NCBI GenBank assembly: GCA_018873245.2
Contig: JAEMBT020000002.1
Location: forward strand, 3,280,001 to 3,344,000
Reading direction: 5' to 3'
Source of the DNA: Archegozetes longisetosus
Lineage: Eukaryota > Arthropoda > Arachnida > Sarcoptiformes > Trhypochthoniidae
Length of the DNA: 64,000 nt
The notes under the pieces were generated by a model. That model searched no databases. It was not told where the DNA came from and saw only the letters and a program-made list of their open reading frames with translations. Position numbers and translations under genes: made by a program. Within the stretch, counting starts at the first letter, position 1; every line of letters starts with the position of its first letter. Below are positions 13,801 through 27,300 of this stretch, piece by piece.

Positions 13801-16800
13801 TGTTGTGGTTAAGCATTTATTTAAGAAGCACTTCAACTTATTCTTAGTTTAAGTCAAGTCTAGCATTGAATTGAAGTATACAAGACTAGATACATGTATA
13901 AGTTAATGAAAATAGCAGTTTTCGTATTGAATAGATACAAGTCAATTATTAATTAGGACTTTTTAAAAAGCAATTTTAATCGTAGAAGGCATATTTCAAC
14001 TACTGTTTAGTTACGAAATTATAAAATATGAATAGATTATGATAAAAATTGTGTGCGCAATACATAAGGAAAAGTGTGACGTTAGTTAGAGATAATGTAA
14101 CACCATAGAAAACAGCGGACAAAAATGTTGAAAAAAGCGTTTAGACAAAAAACATTCCTATTCCATTGATCGATAGTCTTATTTTCAACTTTGCTTCTGA
14201 TCCCTATTATTATAGAAATCCTTTATGTTATTGTTTGAGAGATATGGAGGCAGAGAACATGTTTAGGTTTAATGAGAAGGAAATATATATTTTTTCCTGT
14301 TTCCCACTTAATTTCTTTTTACAATCTCTACTAACGTTCAGAGTTAGCTCTAATAGTGACTAATCAGTTCTAAGGGGAAAAAGTTAATGAAGAGACTAAT
14401 GACAAAGAATAAAAGATACTATTAGCAACTATAAAGCTATGCAAATCAATATTTGTTATTTTCATCACTACTAGCATAGCAAGTTTCCAATGTAGATGTT
14501 TTTCTATTGCATAAGTGTGTAATTAGTCGGCTATTATGGGATTATCATATTTATTCATTTTATAAATCACTTTTTAATTATCTTAATTAAGTTTTAAGCA
14601 TCAAACTACTTTTAAAAACTGCAATAAATTGTACAAAATTTGATTGCAACTTTCATATTCGCAACAGAAAACAAGTTTCCAATATGTTACACAATTGACC
14701 AAACTTCTGAACGGATTCTTTCGAACTGTAGATAATTAAAAGATTTGAAAGCATTCAACAATAAATAGTGTATAACAAAAGCTGAACTTGTAATCAGTGA
14801 TTGTAGTCGTGAATTTTAGAGCATATCATACCGTGAAAGAGACAAAAAAGGCGAAAACAACAAAAATAAAGTTAACAAAAAATATGCAGTGTATTGTTGT
14901 CGAAAAAAAGCCATTAGCATCTGTCTATGCTATTGGCAAATAGGACTACGATAAGGACATACTTTTTATGATAAGACACGAAAATTGCGTTCAAAGAGAA
15001 TCAGTTTTCCAATAAATTGTCCTCTACTCTGGTATTTTAAGCAAGTCATACATTATTATGAAATGGAACCTCTTTTTTCTGTAATTTTTGAAATTTTGCC
15101 TTTGATCCTGGAAAAGCGTGATAAGGTTCGGTAGAAGAAAACAAGCTTTTGGCATATGCAATTGGGCATAAGTTTGCAAGTTGTTTCGAATCTCTAGTTT
15201 TCTAGTCTGCTATTTGAGATAAATCAATTTATTTGTGATTTGCAAATGCACGGCAAGACTCAAGTTTTTTTTACTTTCATATAGAATCAATTTTTGTTAC
15301 ACTGGATTCTTTCGCTCTATTTCCTATTTTATTATTTCATCCTTTCTGTAGCTATACATGAAAACAGGATAAAAATACGTTGCACTCGAAACTAACCTTA
15401 GATCAAATATTGAGATGGAGCTACAAAAACGCATCAAATTGAAAAATAGAGCAAAAAATCACTTAAAACCCGTTTAACGATCATTTAGTTTAAAACGTGC
15501 AAATAGTTAAGTCAATTTTGAGACAAATGATTAATTGGGGTTGCGGTTCGTATTTGAACGCAAATACAAATGTCATCTCTAACGCTATTTGAGCATATTT
15601 TAAGACACAAAAACACAAAAGACCAACCAAAAATGGAATAAATCTGTGGAAAGTTTAAACTTTTGTATTCCGCGTGTGTTGTGTCCTATACTTTTAGATA
15701 ATTGTAATATATCAATAAATTAGATTAAACTGAAAGACAAAACGGGCCAAATGCCAAACACGTATTTTTATCATTAGTTGTAGTACTAGAAGAATAAAAG
15801 CTAAATTGTCCCCTAAATCATTAATTGATATCTACAATTTGGAGTTTATATGAGTTAAAAGACTATAACTAGTGTGACAAGATGATCGAGTCAGTCAAAT
15901 GAGAATAGTTTGACAAGTAAATAAGTAGTAGTTTGGATAAATAAAATCAACTCATAAAGTTCAATATAGATTGTTTTAATATACTCTCGAATATTTAGAA
16001 TGTAATAAAAGACACTCTTTTAGCACATAAAACTTAACGACTAGCGTATGCACTCAACTAATACTATTATTAGGTTTAATTTGACGGTAGAAATCAACTT
16101 ACAAAACAATTTTCAATCAGTTCTCAATTACAACATTCGATACTCCGGAAACTAATAGGAATTGACTACGAGTTCTAGTAAAGGTTTATCTGGCGGAAAT
16201 CAAGTTGGAAAATACTATAAGCAATTTGCTGTCGTGCCACTAGACTGAGAGCTAAGCTAATGAGTAAAAAGAGAATAGTTGCAATATTTGGAAAAGCGGC
16301 TTGTTTTTCTTTTCATCTACTCATATTAAACATGAACGTATAGCTATTTATTATGCTATTCAATTAATTTAAAGAACGCCCTTATGTTTAGATGGTATGA
16401 CAAAATATGCCATGTATATTAGGTCTAAGTAGCAAGAAAACCCGTATAAATAAAAACGAGACCGACTTTTCAAAAGCCTGTTTTATACATCGAAAATTTA
16501 TTACGTGCTCAGCAAAATTAGTCATTAGTCTTTCTATTCTGTTTTAATATTGGCAAAACTGCATTCTTTGCAACCGCATTAATGATTTTTATTTAACTCT
16601 AAGCTAGACTTCAAACTAAAAAACACCAAAGAATAGATTTGAACCCATTTACAAACTGATTTGCTTTGAATTGTGCGTTTTTAACCGTATAATCTAAAAT
16701 TTTTGCATTAAAAGTATTGGTGTTTTAGGAGAAAAAGTCAACCAAAAAAAGGTCGACTGGTTGCGGCATATTCCAATTTTGAAGATGAGTAACTTTTACA

Positions 16801-18693
16801 AAACCAAATCAAAACTATCTTTTGGTTATAATTTAAAAACTTTCTTAAGGGCATGAAAAAATGGCGAATAACAGACTTATTACTAAACATAATAAAAACA
16901 TCTAAAGAATGTTGAATAACAGGCAATGATGCAATTCTCCTAAGAAAAAATACTTTTTATATTACGTGCGAGTTTTTGTAACTGTAAAAAACTTAGAATC
17001 AATGCCCGAGAGCAATAAACAGAAATTAAGGAAATACATGGAGTAGAGGACAAGTAAATAAGCCAATACTAATAAAGCATTTATATATTATTTATATACG
17101 CGTGAGTTATTGTTGCTTCAAGTATAAAATACATTCAATTTTGTAACGATAAATGTAGCTCTAATGAAGCATTTGATATTTTTATAATTTGCCATTAATT
17201 CGATAAGTATACGATCTGTTTCAGTATCAAATTATAGTCAACTCTTGTCTTGTAAGCTAACTTCAAAATTGAAACCGCACCGAAAAAAGCACTTCATAGC
17301 CAGTGAAAGAAAATCAAGATTAAACTAAAATCTTATTTTCAGTCAATAATTGATCATTAGTTAGTTTAAATTGATTGATCACTTCAAATTGAAGCCTAAT
17401 GTATGCAACTATTCGCGTATTTTCTATCATTTCAATTGTGTCCTAGTCTGATAGATAGGAAACGAAATAATTAAATCAAATCAAATTCAATTAAATAGAT
17501 AACTATGAGGTTATCGGTTGCTGGAGTTTGTCCGAAAATGAAGTTCATATCCAACAAAATGTCAATAATTAAGAAATCAATGAGAACGGAAATTATTTCG
17601 AGAGATAAATTTTGTTGCTATTGACCCTAATTTTGTTGGACTAATATCAAAAATAGAGTATTGGATAATATTTTTCTCTTAAATACAGAACATGTTTCTT
17701 AAAAACCATTTCTCTTATCCCTAACACTCGAAGCCTTGACAGCATTTGAAAATTTAATCAAAAATGATTGCTTCAAATAAACTTAAATATGCTTTTTGTC
17801 ACAACTTTTTCTCTATCTCTGAGCTATTTCACGCTTTAAAGGCTACCATTTATTAATAAGATTGGTTTTTAAAGCCTTAAACTTATGCCAATTTAATTGA
17901 TACAGATTGAACGTCATAACAAGTCTGTTATATTGAGACTGAAGTTACCGTAAGTTGCAAACATCTTATTTGATTTCTAAGAGCTACAAATACAACTCAA
18001 TTAAAGGCATTTAAATCAATAGTAGAAAAGTTATCATTTTGCCCATGATCACTCAAGAATTTAATAGATATTTTCCTCGTATTTACTTAAAATGTTGTAA
18101 GCCTTTCCTTTTGGATACTAAATATCAATCCCTTTAAGCAGTAACAGACGCAAAGCTTATCAAATATTTTTTCTAATGACTAATCTATTGATTTATCAAT
18201 TTTTGAAAGTTTGTTTTGCCAAAACTAAGCAAAATCACTTGTTTCAAGTAGTTTTTTAGCCGCATAACCATGTTTTGCTTAAGATCTAGCGTTAAGCCAA
18301 ATACGAATTGAATTTAATTTTCAAACAAATGGGAAATAAGTGACGAATTGTTGACATCATTTCTTAAACATCAATGACTTAATAGTGAAGTTACGCAAAA
18401 GTGTCGATAGACTTCAAGTCAAATTAATTAAGATTCTAGTCACAAAAGTTTAGACTTATTTTTAAAAAATGCAACAAAAATAGTATTATTTTTAAAAAAG
18501 TCTCAAAATAAAAATGACAAAACTGGTCCGAATTAGGAAATGAGTTACAACTTAAAGCCTAAAAAGCTTATGACGCATAAAACCATTAATAATTAAGACA
18601 TTAAATAGAAAATCAATTTGAACAAATACAGGAAACCAATAATAGCTGAATAAAAAACAAATACAAAACAATTGTAAATAAATATTTTCTTAC
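10876..18693 (-). other. Probable 5' UTR intron of SMS, otherwise empty
   Basis: This 7.8-kb A+T-rich stretch runs between the SMS acceptor at 10877-10876 and a strong GTAAGA donor at 18693. Short open frames occur on both strands (for example 11346-11104 minus and 14166-14363 plus) but have biased hydrophobic or A+T-driven composition and no splice support. A short tandem of CATATACTAT occurs near 11611-11632. No transposon is recognised. Confidence 0.4.
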
Positions 18694-19200
18694 CTTTGAA
18701 TGAGATGCGATTTTAGCAATAACTAAACAATTTTGTACAGATTCCACACTCAAATCGACATTCGATTAAATAAATAAAAAACTAATTTCAAAATAAACAC
18801 TTTTATTGAACACTTTTACAAAGTATTTGCTTTATTATAAAATAAGCTCAAAAAATAGTTAACATTTGATTAAAAGAGAAGAAAAGCGCGACGAGTTATC
18901 AGTGAGTCATTGGTCTCAATATAAGTCTGTTTTATATCTGGAAAGCAAAACAAGTCATGAAGTCTTTTCTCCTACGAATCTCTCACTGAATATAATCCTA
19001 ACATATAGTACGTCACTCAATCAAATGCTAACTTATGCGCTTAAGACTTTCTGCTTCGACCTGACATTGGCTAATACGACGTCAACTTGCAGCACAGCAA
19101 AAATCGCAAAGTTCAGTTTTTAAACCCCCCGCAATCAGATATCTATGACGCGATTGTTGTACGGCTTGCTGTGATGTCATCTATTGGGGCCTTACAATAG
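18694..19200 (-). promoter_or_regulatory. Candidate SMS promoter and non-coding first exon
   Basis: An island of higher G+C and CpG in otherwise A+T-rich DNA. On the minus strand it contains CRE-like sites at 19179-19172 (TGACATCA), 19084-19077 (TGACGTCG) and 19016-19009 (GTGACGTA), a TTTAAAAA near 19125-19118, and then a strong donor, AAAG/GTAAGA, at 18694/18693. The matching acceptor is the one at 10877-10876 before the SMS start codon. The link to SMS is inference; an unrelated transcript is possible. The plus-strand open frame 18866-19123 across it is taken as chance. Confidence 0.45.
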
Positions 19201-22200
19201 CGCGTTAAGATTACTGGTTAATGTGGAATTTATTTTATTACAGTTTATTGTAGCCTTAAATACAAATATTTGAATCGACAATCAATAATACTTTTGAAGT
19301 AAAAGCTTTGAGAAATTGATTGTCTGAAAATAATAGGCAAGATTTTTTGAAATTTGCCTATTTTGACCATAATTCAATCATTTATTAAATAATTATATGG
19401 ACTGCAAAAGTTTGATTACATTGAAAAGTTATAAAACACATTGAAAGCTAACGTAATGATTGTGATTCCTTGTCGCAACATTTTTTATTGTCAATAAAAG
19501 GCGTTGTTATAAAAAGCAAATATATACTGTTAATCATACGGCAAGTATTGTTTATCAAAATATCAATAGGATCTGTATCTCTATCTGGAAAACTATTTCA
19601 TATAACTGTCATATCTCTCAAACATATCCGTTAACTTAAGCAAAACGCGTATTTAAAAGCTTGTTGCCAACTTTTAACCGAACCAACTGAGTATTTCAGT
19701 CTTGTATAATAAACATAGAAGTGTTAGTCAACAAGTCATTTCTATTTAATATTTCCATAGCTCCGAGAGAATTGATTTGTGCCAAAAATTTTAAAATAGT
19801 AACTAAACATGTACTCAATGTTGACGAGTTAGAATTATAAGTGGCTTAGATACTAAGTAACCGACTTTTCGAGAAGACTCAAATTTTTAACAATGCAATC
19901 AGTATTTCAAGTGCAAATACACTAAATCACTATTGGTGCCAATTTGACATAAGTCGGTTGAGTTCAAACTCGACTTTTCAACTGAATTTCCATCCCTAAG
20001 TTTGAACGTCTGACTCACGATTTTCACTTACTATCAAGTCAAAAGTTGTGTACTTTTTGGAAATATATACCTTTATGCAACCCACTCAATGCACTCAATT
20101 AATTAATAAAACTATACATTAAAGCAACATTTAAGGTGAAAAAGTACACAACTTTCCCATCTGATAGTAACATTACGAGGTGCTAAACGGGAGCTACTGC
20201 TTTTCCACCAAAATAATTTAACCTAAACTGAGGATGACGTCGGGTCGCATCGTGACCTAACATTTTCCCTAACTTAAGTTCGATTGTTATGTGGCCACTT
20301 AACCATTCTTTAGAGAAATTTTGCATAAATGTATTTTATAATGTCCTTATGTTAAAAATTGTAGAACAAAAGTGAGAGATTCTGCCAAACCGAATCCCAC
20401 CCTGAATATACAATCACTACAAAAAATAAGACAATTCTATGCAGTTTCAAATGATAGTTTCTATAGTTAATCAGTTCGTCAAACTCTATTTATTGATGCT
20501 CTTCAATATCTTATCTTCAATATTTGATCTATTCCATGTTCAAATAAGTTTGACAATTTTAATCTTAATATTTATTAAGCATTTATTCTGACGCTCCTCC
20601 GAACTGTTGGATTTTCTGAGAGTACACACTTATCACTCTTTAGTATTAATATTCGGTACTAAATATGCTTTAAATCAATTTTTTCATAAATATCAGAACT
20701 TTCTTGTTATCAAATAAGCAGAGAGTGTTTATTTACACGGTTTCATATTTATTTCTCTAACGGTTCATGTAAATTGTATCCATACATCAGATATTAGCAA
20801 TACTTATTTCAAATATAAAGTGCCTATTTACGAGTCTTCATTATTAAAGTATTTAGAGTATAATAAAAAAAAAGAATTCAAGAAAAAGTCTTTAAATCGC
20901 TGAGCTTGAGCACGCTTTCTGAATAAATATTGCTACTCTTGAAGTCATTTAGTTCTCAAATATCTTATCTATATCCTATAAATCAAGTTTGATATTCAAA
21001 CTTTTAGAAAGTTTTGATTTAGCTTCATCGAATGTCTATCCATTGTTCTCAAGAAACTGCCAGTATTGAAGCCAGAAAATTTCGAGCAAGAGTGTAAAAA
21101 GTTCTAAGTGTAGAGTTGGGGCACCAACCATAATTAATTTGATTGAAAATATACTTTTCCGATCTAAACTTAATGTACCATAGTTTTAAATTTAAATTGT
21201 ACGAAAGGTTTGAATGCTTGTGCACTCTTAACTCCTACTGGTTTCACAATAAATTGCCAATTAAAATTTGACCTTCACTTTGATATCACTTTCTTCAATA
21301 AATTAAAAACCCATAATAATTGATTAATCAATTAATGATTCATATTCGGTTTAAAATTTATGTGAGAAAAAGAAAAAAATTTCAAAATATTCACTTAATT
21401 AATGGATATGAACACGAGATGATGAGATAAATAATCAAAGGAAAACTTTCAGACGATAGATAAAGTATTTTACATAGAAAAACTTTAATTTTCACATAAT
21501 TAAAATTTTTTCCTCAATGCAATCGATAGTGAAGCAAAATTGTTTCTAATTGGGATAATATCCATAAAACTAAAAATCCAAGTGCTTAACTAGTCTCAAG
21601 TTTTCTTCTCCAGACTATATGACTTTAAGAACCTTGAAATCAAGATTTAAAAATATCTGTTACATAATTTTTGAAAAAGGTTAAAATATTGCCCATGTAT
21701 TATTTCTCAAGGAGTTTTCGAAATAATTCATTGCAAATTCAGATCAGACTTAAGATTAGATTAATTTAAGAGCTTTCGAGCCGTAAAAGCGACTGAAACA
21801 GAATTTCTATTGAATCAAAAGTACAATTCGTATCAAATGAAAAGGTATGACTGTAAATGTGTAGTTATTGAGTCAATAATGATTCGCAGACGAGATAATA
21901 TGAGACATGTTCAATTTGTTAGTCATATATTTGGACTAAATTATTAATAAGATACCATAGTATACAAAATAGAGAAAGAAAATTGTTATATAAGTGAACC
22001 GTGTGCAAGTATTGATTCTTTTATGACACGTGTATTTAATAGCGTAGCTTTTGATAATGTCAGTCTCAATTCTTAATAACATTAGTACTGACTAGGAAAC
22101 AATTCTTATATAATAGAAAGATCTTTTCCACGAAACTTGTAATGGATTGACATATTGCGTAGGACTTTCAATGATATACTCTCACCTTTAGGATTAAGAA

Positions 22201-23801
22201 TTGATTTTGTGAGACTTCACTCTTCTTTCAAATTATAGGGCCTTCAAGTTATAATCAAAATGATTTTCGCTTTAATAATTGATTTTTATCTAATATTCTG
22301 AGTAACGCAACCTTTTTTATGATAAATATGTCAACTTAGAGCTAGGATCTTAATTACAGCAAATTGACATTTTTAAAGTTTTGACATCGATATCATAAAT
22401 TATTAACTATGTTCATGACTCGAAAATACGAGAGTATTTTGCAAACTTACAAAGGTTCTTTATTGATGGGCTTGACATTCAAGTTCTAAAGAATATTAGA
22501 AGTGAAACGAAACGATCTAGTAGCTTAATTAAATTGGATAAAAATGACAATTTTAGCTGCATAAAAGATTTTTATTGCAATTTATAAACTTTGACTTGAA
22601 TTCTCGCTTTCATGACTAAATGTGATTGAGTTGTGAGTTACTTTCTTTTATTAAGAATTCTCATAGATCTCAATCAAATGTGATATGAAATCGACATAAG
22701 GTATTTTTATTCAATAACCTTTTACCTTTACTCAACCATTATTAATAAATCGATGGATCATATATAATATGAGAAACAATTACTGTGTAGAAGAGATGAG
22801 TAGATATTATCAAATTTGATAGTAGTTATCGATTTAGTTGTGACGCGTCACTTCGATTGCTTGACTATCTGTCAAATGAATAGAAATACTGAGAAATATC
22901 AATTACAGCAAATAAGTTTTTTGTGAAATAAGAAAAATGTCCAGTGTCAATTATATTGAATAAACAAGATATATGAATATTTTCTTACGTCTTACGTTCG
23001 AGCATTACGTTTAAGACTCCAAAACGTATACATTAAGATACATGATCACATTGATTTTGATTTCAGTTAATTGCTCAATTCTTAACTAATGGCAAAATAA
23101 TGTACAGATAAGTCTTTGATAAGTTTGATCGCGAAAACATTTTATTGTATAAAAACAAAAATAATATAACATAACAATAGTTTACTTATTATGTTAATAC
23201 AAATGATTATTAGTGCAAACTCTCATTCGTATCAAACTGTATTGAAGTCGAGCTAAAAGTTTGATAAACATATCAAAAGTTGAATCAGTTTCCAAACCCT
23301 TAATAATCTGAATTTGCTTTCAATTTATAAGCAGTTTTCAATACCTATAATCTTAGTTGTAAGTCTCAGGTTTGAAAATATTTATATAACAAAACGTTCG
23401 ATATATAACAATAAAAATATGCACTTATTTTAATTAGAAAATACACGACATTCTCAGCAAGACAACTATATTACTACTTACTATCAGGAAAACGAAATAG
23501 TTTGATAAACAAAAAATCACTATTTGGGGTAATTGAGGATTCAATTAAAGTAATATTTTGTGTGAGAAAAGATTGGATTCATAAAAATATTACATTTATT
23601 GCGTAATAAAAGTTTTGACTCTAATTTCGTCAAACATATACAGTAATACTTGAATAGAGTGAATAGCTCGAGACTGAATTAAAATGGACTATAGCAAGGT
23701 TTTACCATTATGAGGTTACTAAGTATTGATCGATGTGTGCCAGTAACAGGAATATTGTTTTGATTACAAAGAGAATCCACTATATGGAGGTACTACCTCA
23801 T
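19201..23801. other. Intergenic A+T-rich DNA
   Basis: No open frame with coding character. The only structure noted is the inverted repeat at 20028-20170, listed separately. Confidence 0.4.
20028..20170. repeat. Small foldback (inverted-repeat) element
   Basis: The arm at about 20028-20062 and the arm at about 20134-20170 are reverse complements with a few mismatches. The perfect core is AAAGTTGTGTACTTTTT, and the arms extend into TTACTATCA on the outer side. The spacer is about 70 bp. It could be a MITE remnant; no target duplication was resolved. Confidence 0.55.
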
Positions 23802-24350
23802 TTATTTTAATAAAAGTTGATAAGTTTGAGGGATGAGCTTTAATCCAAACAAAGAACTAATTTGTCCTTCTTCAATTAGTTCAAATTGTTTTCTTTCATA
23901 CAGTTTTGCTGCGTCTTTCAGCACATGTACAGTCCAAAGCAACACTTTCGAATATCCCTTACTTTTCGCAAACTCAATACAATTATCCATTAATCGACTT
24001 CCAATGCCACGTCCTCTGACCTCTTGTTCGACAAAAAATAGTCTTAATTTTGCCACAGAGTCATCGCAACGTGATAGTAAGATGAATCCAACATTTTTAG
24101 ACTTATATTCTGCAAGCCAAAACTTTTCGTATTCTGAATCATAATTGGTGAAGAAGTCTGAAACTATTTGCATGACTAACTTTTCAAAGCTAGTATCAAA
24201 TCCGTACTGTTCATGGTATAGAATACCATGTCTTTCGACAATCCATCCAATATCTCCTGGTTTTAAATCAGATCTTATCACTAATTCTGGATCTTTATCA
24301 CGGTAATTAGAACTATTTTTTAGAACAGAAATATTTTCAGATTTGAGCAT
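23802..24350 (-). CDS. GNAT-family N-acetyltransferase of bacterial type
   Basis: A single-exon 182-residue protein from the ATG at 24350 to TAA at 23804-23802. The frame is open 12 codons further upstream but without another ATG. It shows a complete GNAT fold: a LKPGDIGWIVERHG segment near the N-terminus, a DFFTNYD helix, a WLAEY strand, a KLRLFFVE strand, the acetyl-CoA pyrophosphate loop RGRGIG, and a C-terminal LYERKQFELIEE segment. This combination recalls the acetyltransferase half of bacterial MarR-GNAT proteins; the MarR half is absent. The substrate cannot be told from sequence. Codon use is as A+T-rich as the flanks and an AATAAA overlaps the stop, so it looks resident in the host genome. 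No neighbouring gene is close. Acquisition by horizontal transfer is inference. Confidence 0.82.
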   Translation of the reverse strand: MLKSENISVLKNSSNYRDKDPELVIRSDLKPGDIGWIVERHGILYHEQYGFDTSFEKLVMQIVSDFFTNYDSEYEKFWLAEYKSKNVGFILLSRCDDSVAKLRLFFVEQEVRGRGIGSRLMDNCIEFAKSKGYSKVLLWTVHVLKDAAKLYERKQFELIEEGQISSLFGLKLIPQTYQLLLK

Positions 24351-27300
24351 ATCTTTCAAATGAGTACACAAAAAAAATTGACTCAAAATATTTTGATTGC
24401 ATGCGAGACAACAATTTTGCTCTTTACTTTATAGGGGAAATGCAGTTAGCAATTACAAACGTGCATCACAAATAATTCGTTTCAAGGAAACTTCACGAAT
24501 TCGTTAAAAAACATTTTGTTTCACATGTGGACGATTAATTCTTTTTTATAGGTGCAAGTATTTAGCTTGAATGTTGTCAGGCACAAAAGTTAGCACAACT
24601 TAAAACAAGAAATTCTTCGTAAATTATTACATTTGAAGGTCTGTTTATTAGTCAACGTTAGAGTTGTAAATAATGAACTTATTCAAACTTCATAAGTTCA
24701 AAAGTTTTAAAATTTTTCAATAAAGTCATCCGTAAAATTTTCTAATTCCAAAATGCTTTGAAATTGAACGGATTCTACTTGAGTTAGAACTACATTAACA
24801 AGCATGAAACATTAAAAATAAATAGTTAGTTCATATTGTTATGTTCATATTGAAGAATTGGGCTACGAATCCCACAGAGATAAGCAATATATCTATTTAT
24901 ATGAGCTATTGTTAGCTTGACGACGTGTACATTTGATTCAAAATTTTTATCGTTATGCGTCAACTTGATATTAGAATTTAAGCTAATCTCAAACGTAAGC
25001 AGACTAATAACTCATTATTAATAGCCTTGTATTTAGTTTCCTGCGAATCAAGTCAAGAGTATCAGAGATTGTGGTAAAGGCGGCAGTTGAAGGAGTTACA
25101 ATTAAAAATTCAAGTGACGAAAGGCTTATTTAGAGCTAACAGTTGAAAAAATGTCTTTTCCGGACGTATCTCTTTCCGGGCAAAGTTTCTAACTTTTAGT
25201 TTAACTCATATCTTGTGCGTATAATAAAATTGAGTAGGAGCTTGAATGTAAAAATCTATACAAGATTTAGTGAGTCTTCATTACAATAGTATTAAATACA
25301 AAAAACACTGGCTTGAAGCAAATGCGTCATCAATTAGTGTTATGGGGTTTGTGTAAGCTTGTGTGCTATGTCTCAAATAACAATATTATCTGAACAAAAT
25401 TGATAGATATATTCTTATGTGCAAAGCATTAGTAGCAAGTAATCAACTGTACCGTAAGATTTCTATAGTATTGACTCATTCAAAACTGACTAGATCTTCG
25501 AAACGCTTTAACAAAATACAAATTAATAGTTGAAGAAGTATACTTTCTTTCACATTGTAAACAAAGATTTGGGCTATAATAAAAATGAATGTTAACTCAA
25601 ACAGAAATAGTATCTCTTCATTTGAACTAATGTGTAATGATTGATCTATGAATTATTGGTCAAAGTGATACTCATTATCACTATTAGTATTTTACAGATA
25701 CAGTAGAGTCGTTCAATGCTATCTTTTAATGCTACATTATGTTAAGTATATATTTTAAGTATGTATTTTATTCAGTCCAGACAATTATTTCAGGCATAGT
25801 ACAGTAAATGAATGGTTTTGAGCCTTTTTTCATACTACATACTAAAAAACATTCCATAAAATATTGCGTACACTCGGTTCCAATAATATGTGTGATGAGT
25901 TTTATTAATCAGTGATAAATATGGGATATATTTGAAAGTTAACATATATAAAAAATTCAAATATTAATATCATTGAGTTTAATTATTAGCAATCAAACTT
26001 TTAGTCTAATTCAAAGTTTAGTCAAACCTTAAAAGTTTATATTTTTCAACTCTATTTGGTTAGTAAATGTGCATTAAAACTATTAGTCCGCATATAAAAG
26101 AAATAATTACTAATCCAGCCCTACAAACTTTACTCCTCACGCATCATCATGGGATGAGATGCTTACATATATTATTGGAACCCAGTGTACTACCAGACAA
26201 TTCTTATAATTTGAGGGTTCAAACTTCAAACAAATGTAATGAAAATATATTTGAGAATATATACATTAATGAGAGGTTTTTGACCATTCGATTTGCAAAA
26301 GTGATCGATTCTAGGGTTCAAATTATCATAATCGATAGTCAATCATAATCTGGAGTCATTTTCGACATTTACTCTATTTCTATTAGTTTTTACTGAAATT
26401 AAAGCAGAAAAAGCAATTTCGCATAAATAAGTCGAAGGCAAGAGAAGAAAATAACGAATTTTGAAAGTTCTTCATATTGTTTGCCTAATTGAATCTAGAG
26501 GTTTTCAGTTAAGACATTCGTAAGCATTAAGAGTTGAATGACAAGATATCTCAATTAATTTATCTTTATTCTGAATATCAAGATTCTGCATTTCACTGTT
26601 GATATTGAGAGAAGATTTAATACAATCATCCTCAGACATATTCAAATTTGGAAAAATAAATCTCAAAATGTTTTATAAATCTGGTATGGTTAACAAATAC
26701 TTTTCTATGATTGTACAAACTCAGCCGCGTACTACTGGCTAGGAAATGCTGCGTTGCTTAACATCATCGAAATTTTTTATCTTAATTAGCACCCAATTCA
26801 TTAAAGATTTGAAATGCTAGAGATATCTTTTAATACTTGAATCGATGCTATTACTAATAAATTGAACATAAAATTTGCGTTAAGGTTAACTTTTATGATG
26901 CATTTTTGAAATGCATTTTACTAGTTTTGATATATTTTTTAACTATCAGACCGTTTAATTGCTGCTACTCTTCCCTTTTCCGCAAGAATTTGATTACAGG
27001 CTGTTAATAATGGAATATTGATTTGTTATGCTTTTAAAATCTACAGGGATTCGATTGTTAGTTATTTCTTGGAATATAATTAGCTAAAGTGCTTTCATAA
27101 TTGATTAGAGAATTACTAATGGCTTTCAAGTTATTTAATACTCATTGTTGTGTGAGTTGAGACATCTGATGGATTGTATCTCAAGTACTATATTGATGAT
27201 TTGATTCATAGAAATATTGCATACAAATCTATAGTTTTCCACAAGTTTCTAAACGCATTAAAATCAAATCAGTTCTAATAGTTTATTTTAACAAATGACT

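Noticed and set aside
18866..19123. 85-codon plus-strand open frame
   Set aside because: It overlaps the CRE-rich promoter-like island, starts with an alternative codon and has no coding motif.
26067..26348. 93-codon plus-strand open frame with an ATG
   Set aside because: No polyadenylation or promoter signal, no recognised domain, and a composition expected from random A+T-rich sequence.
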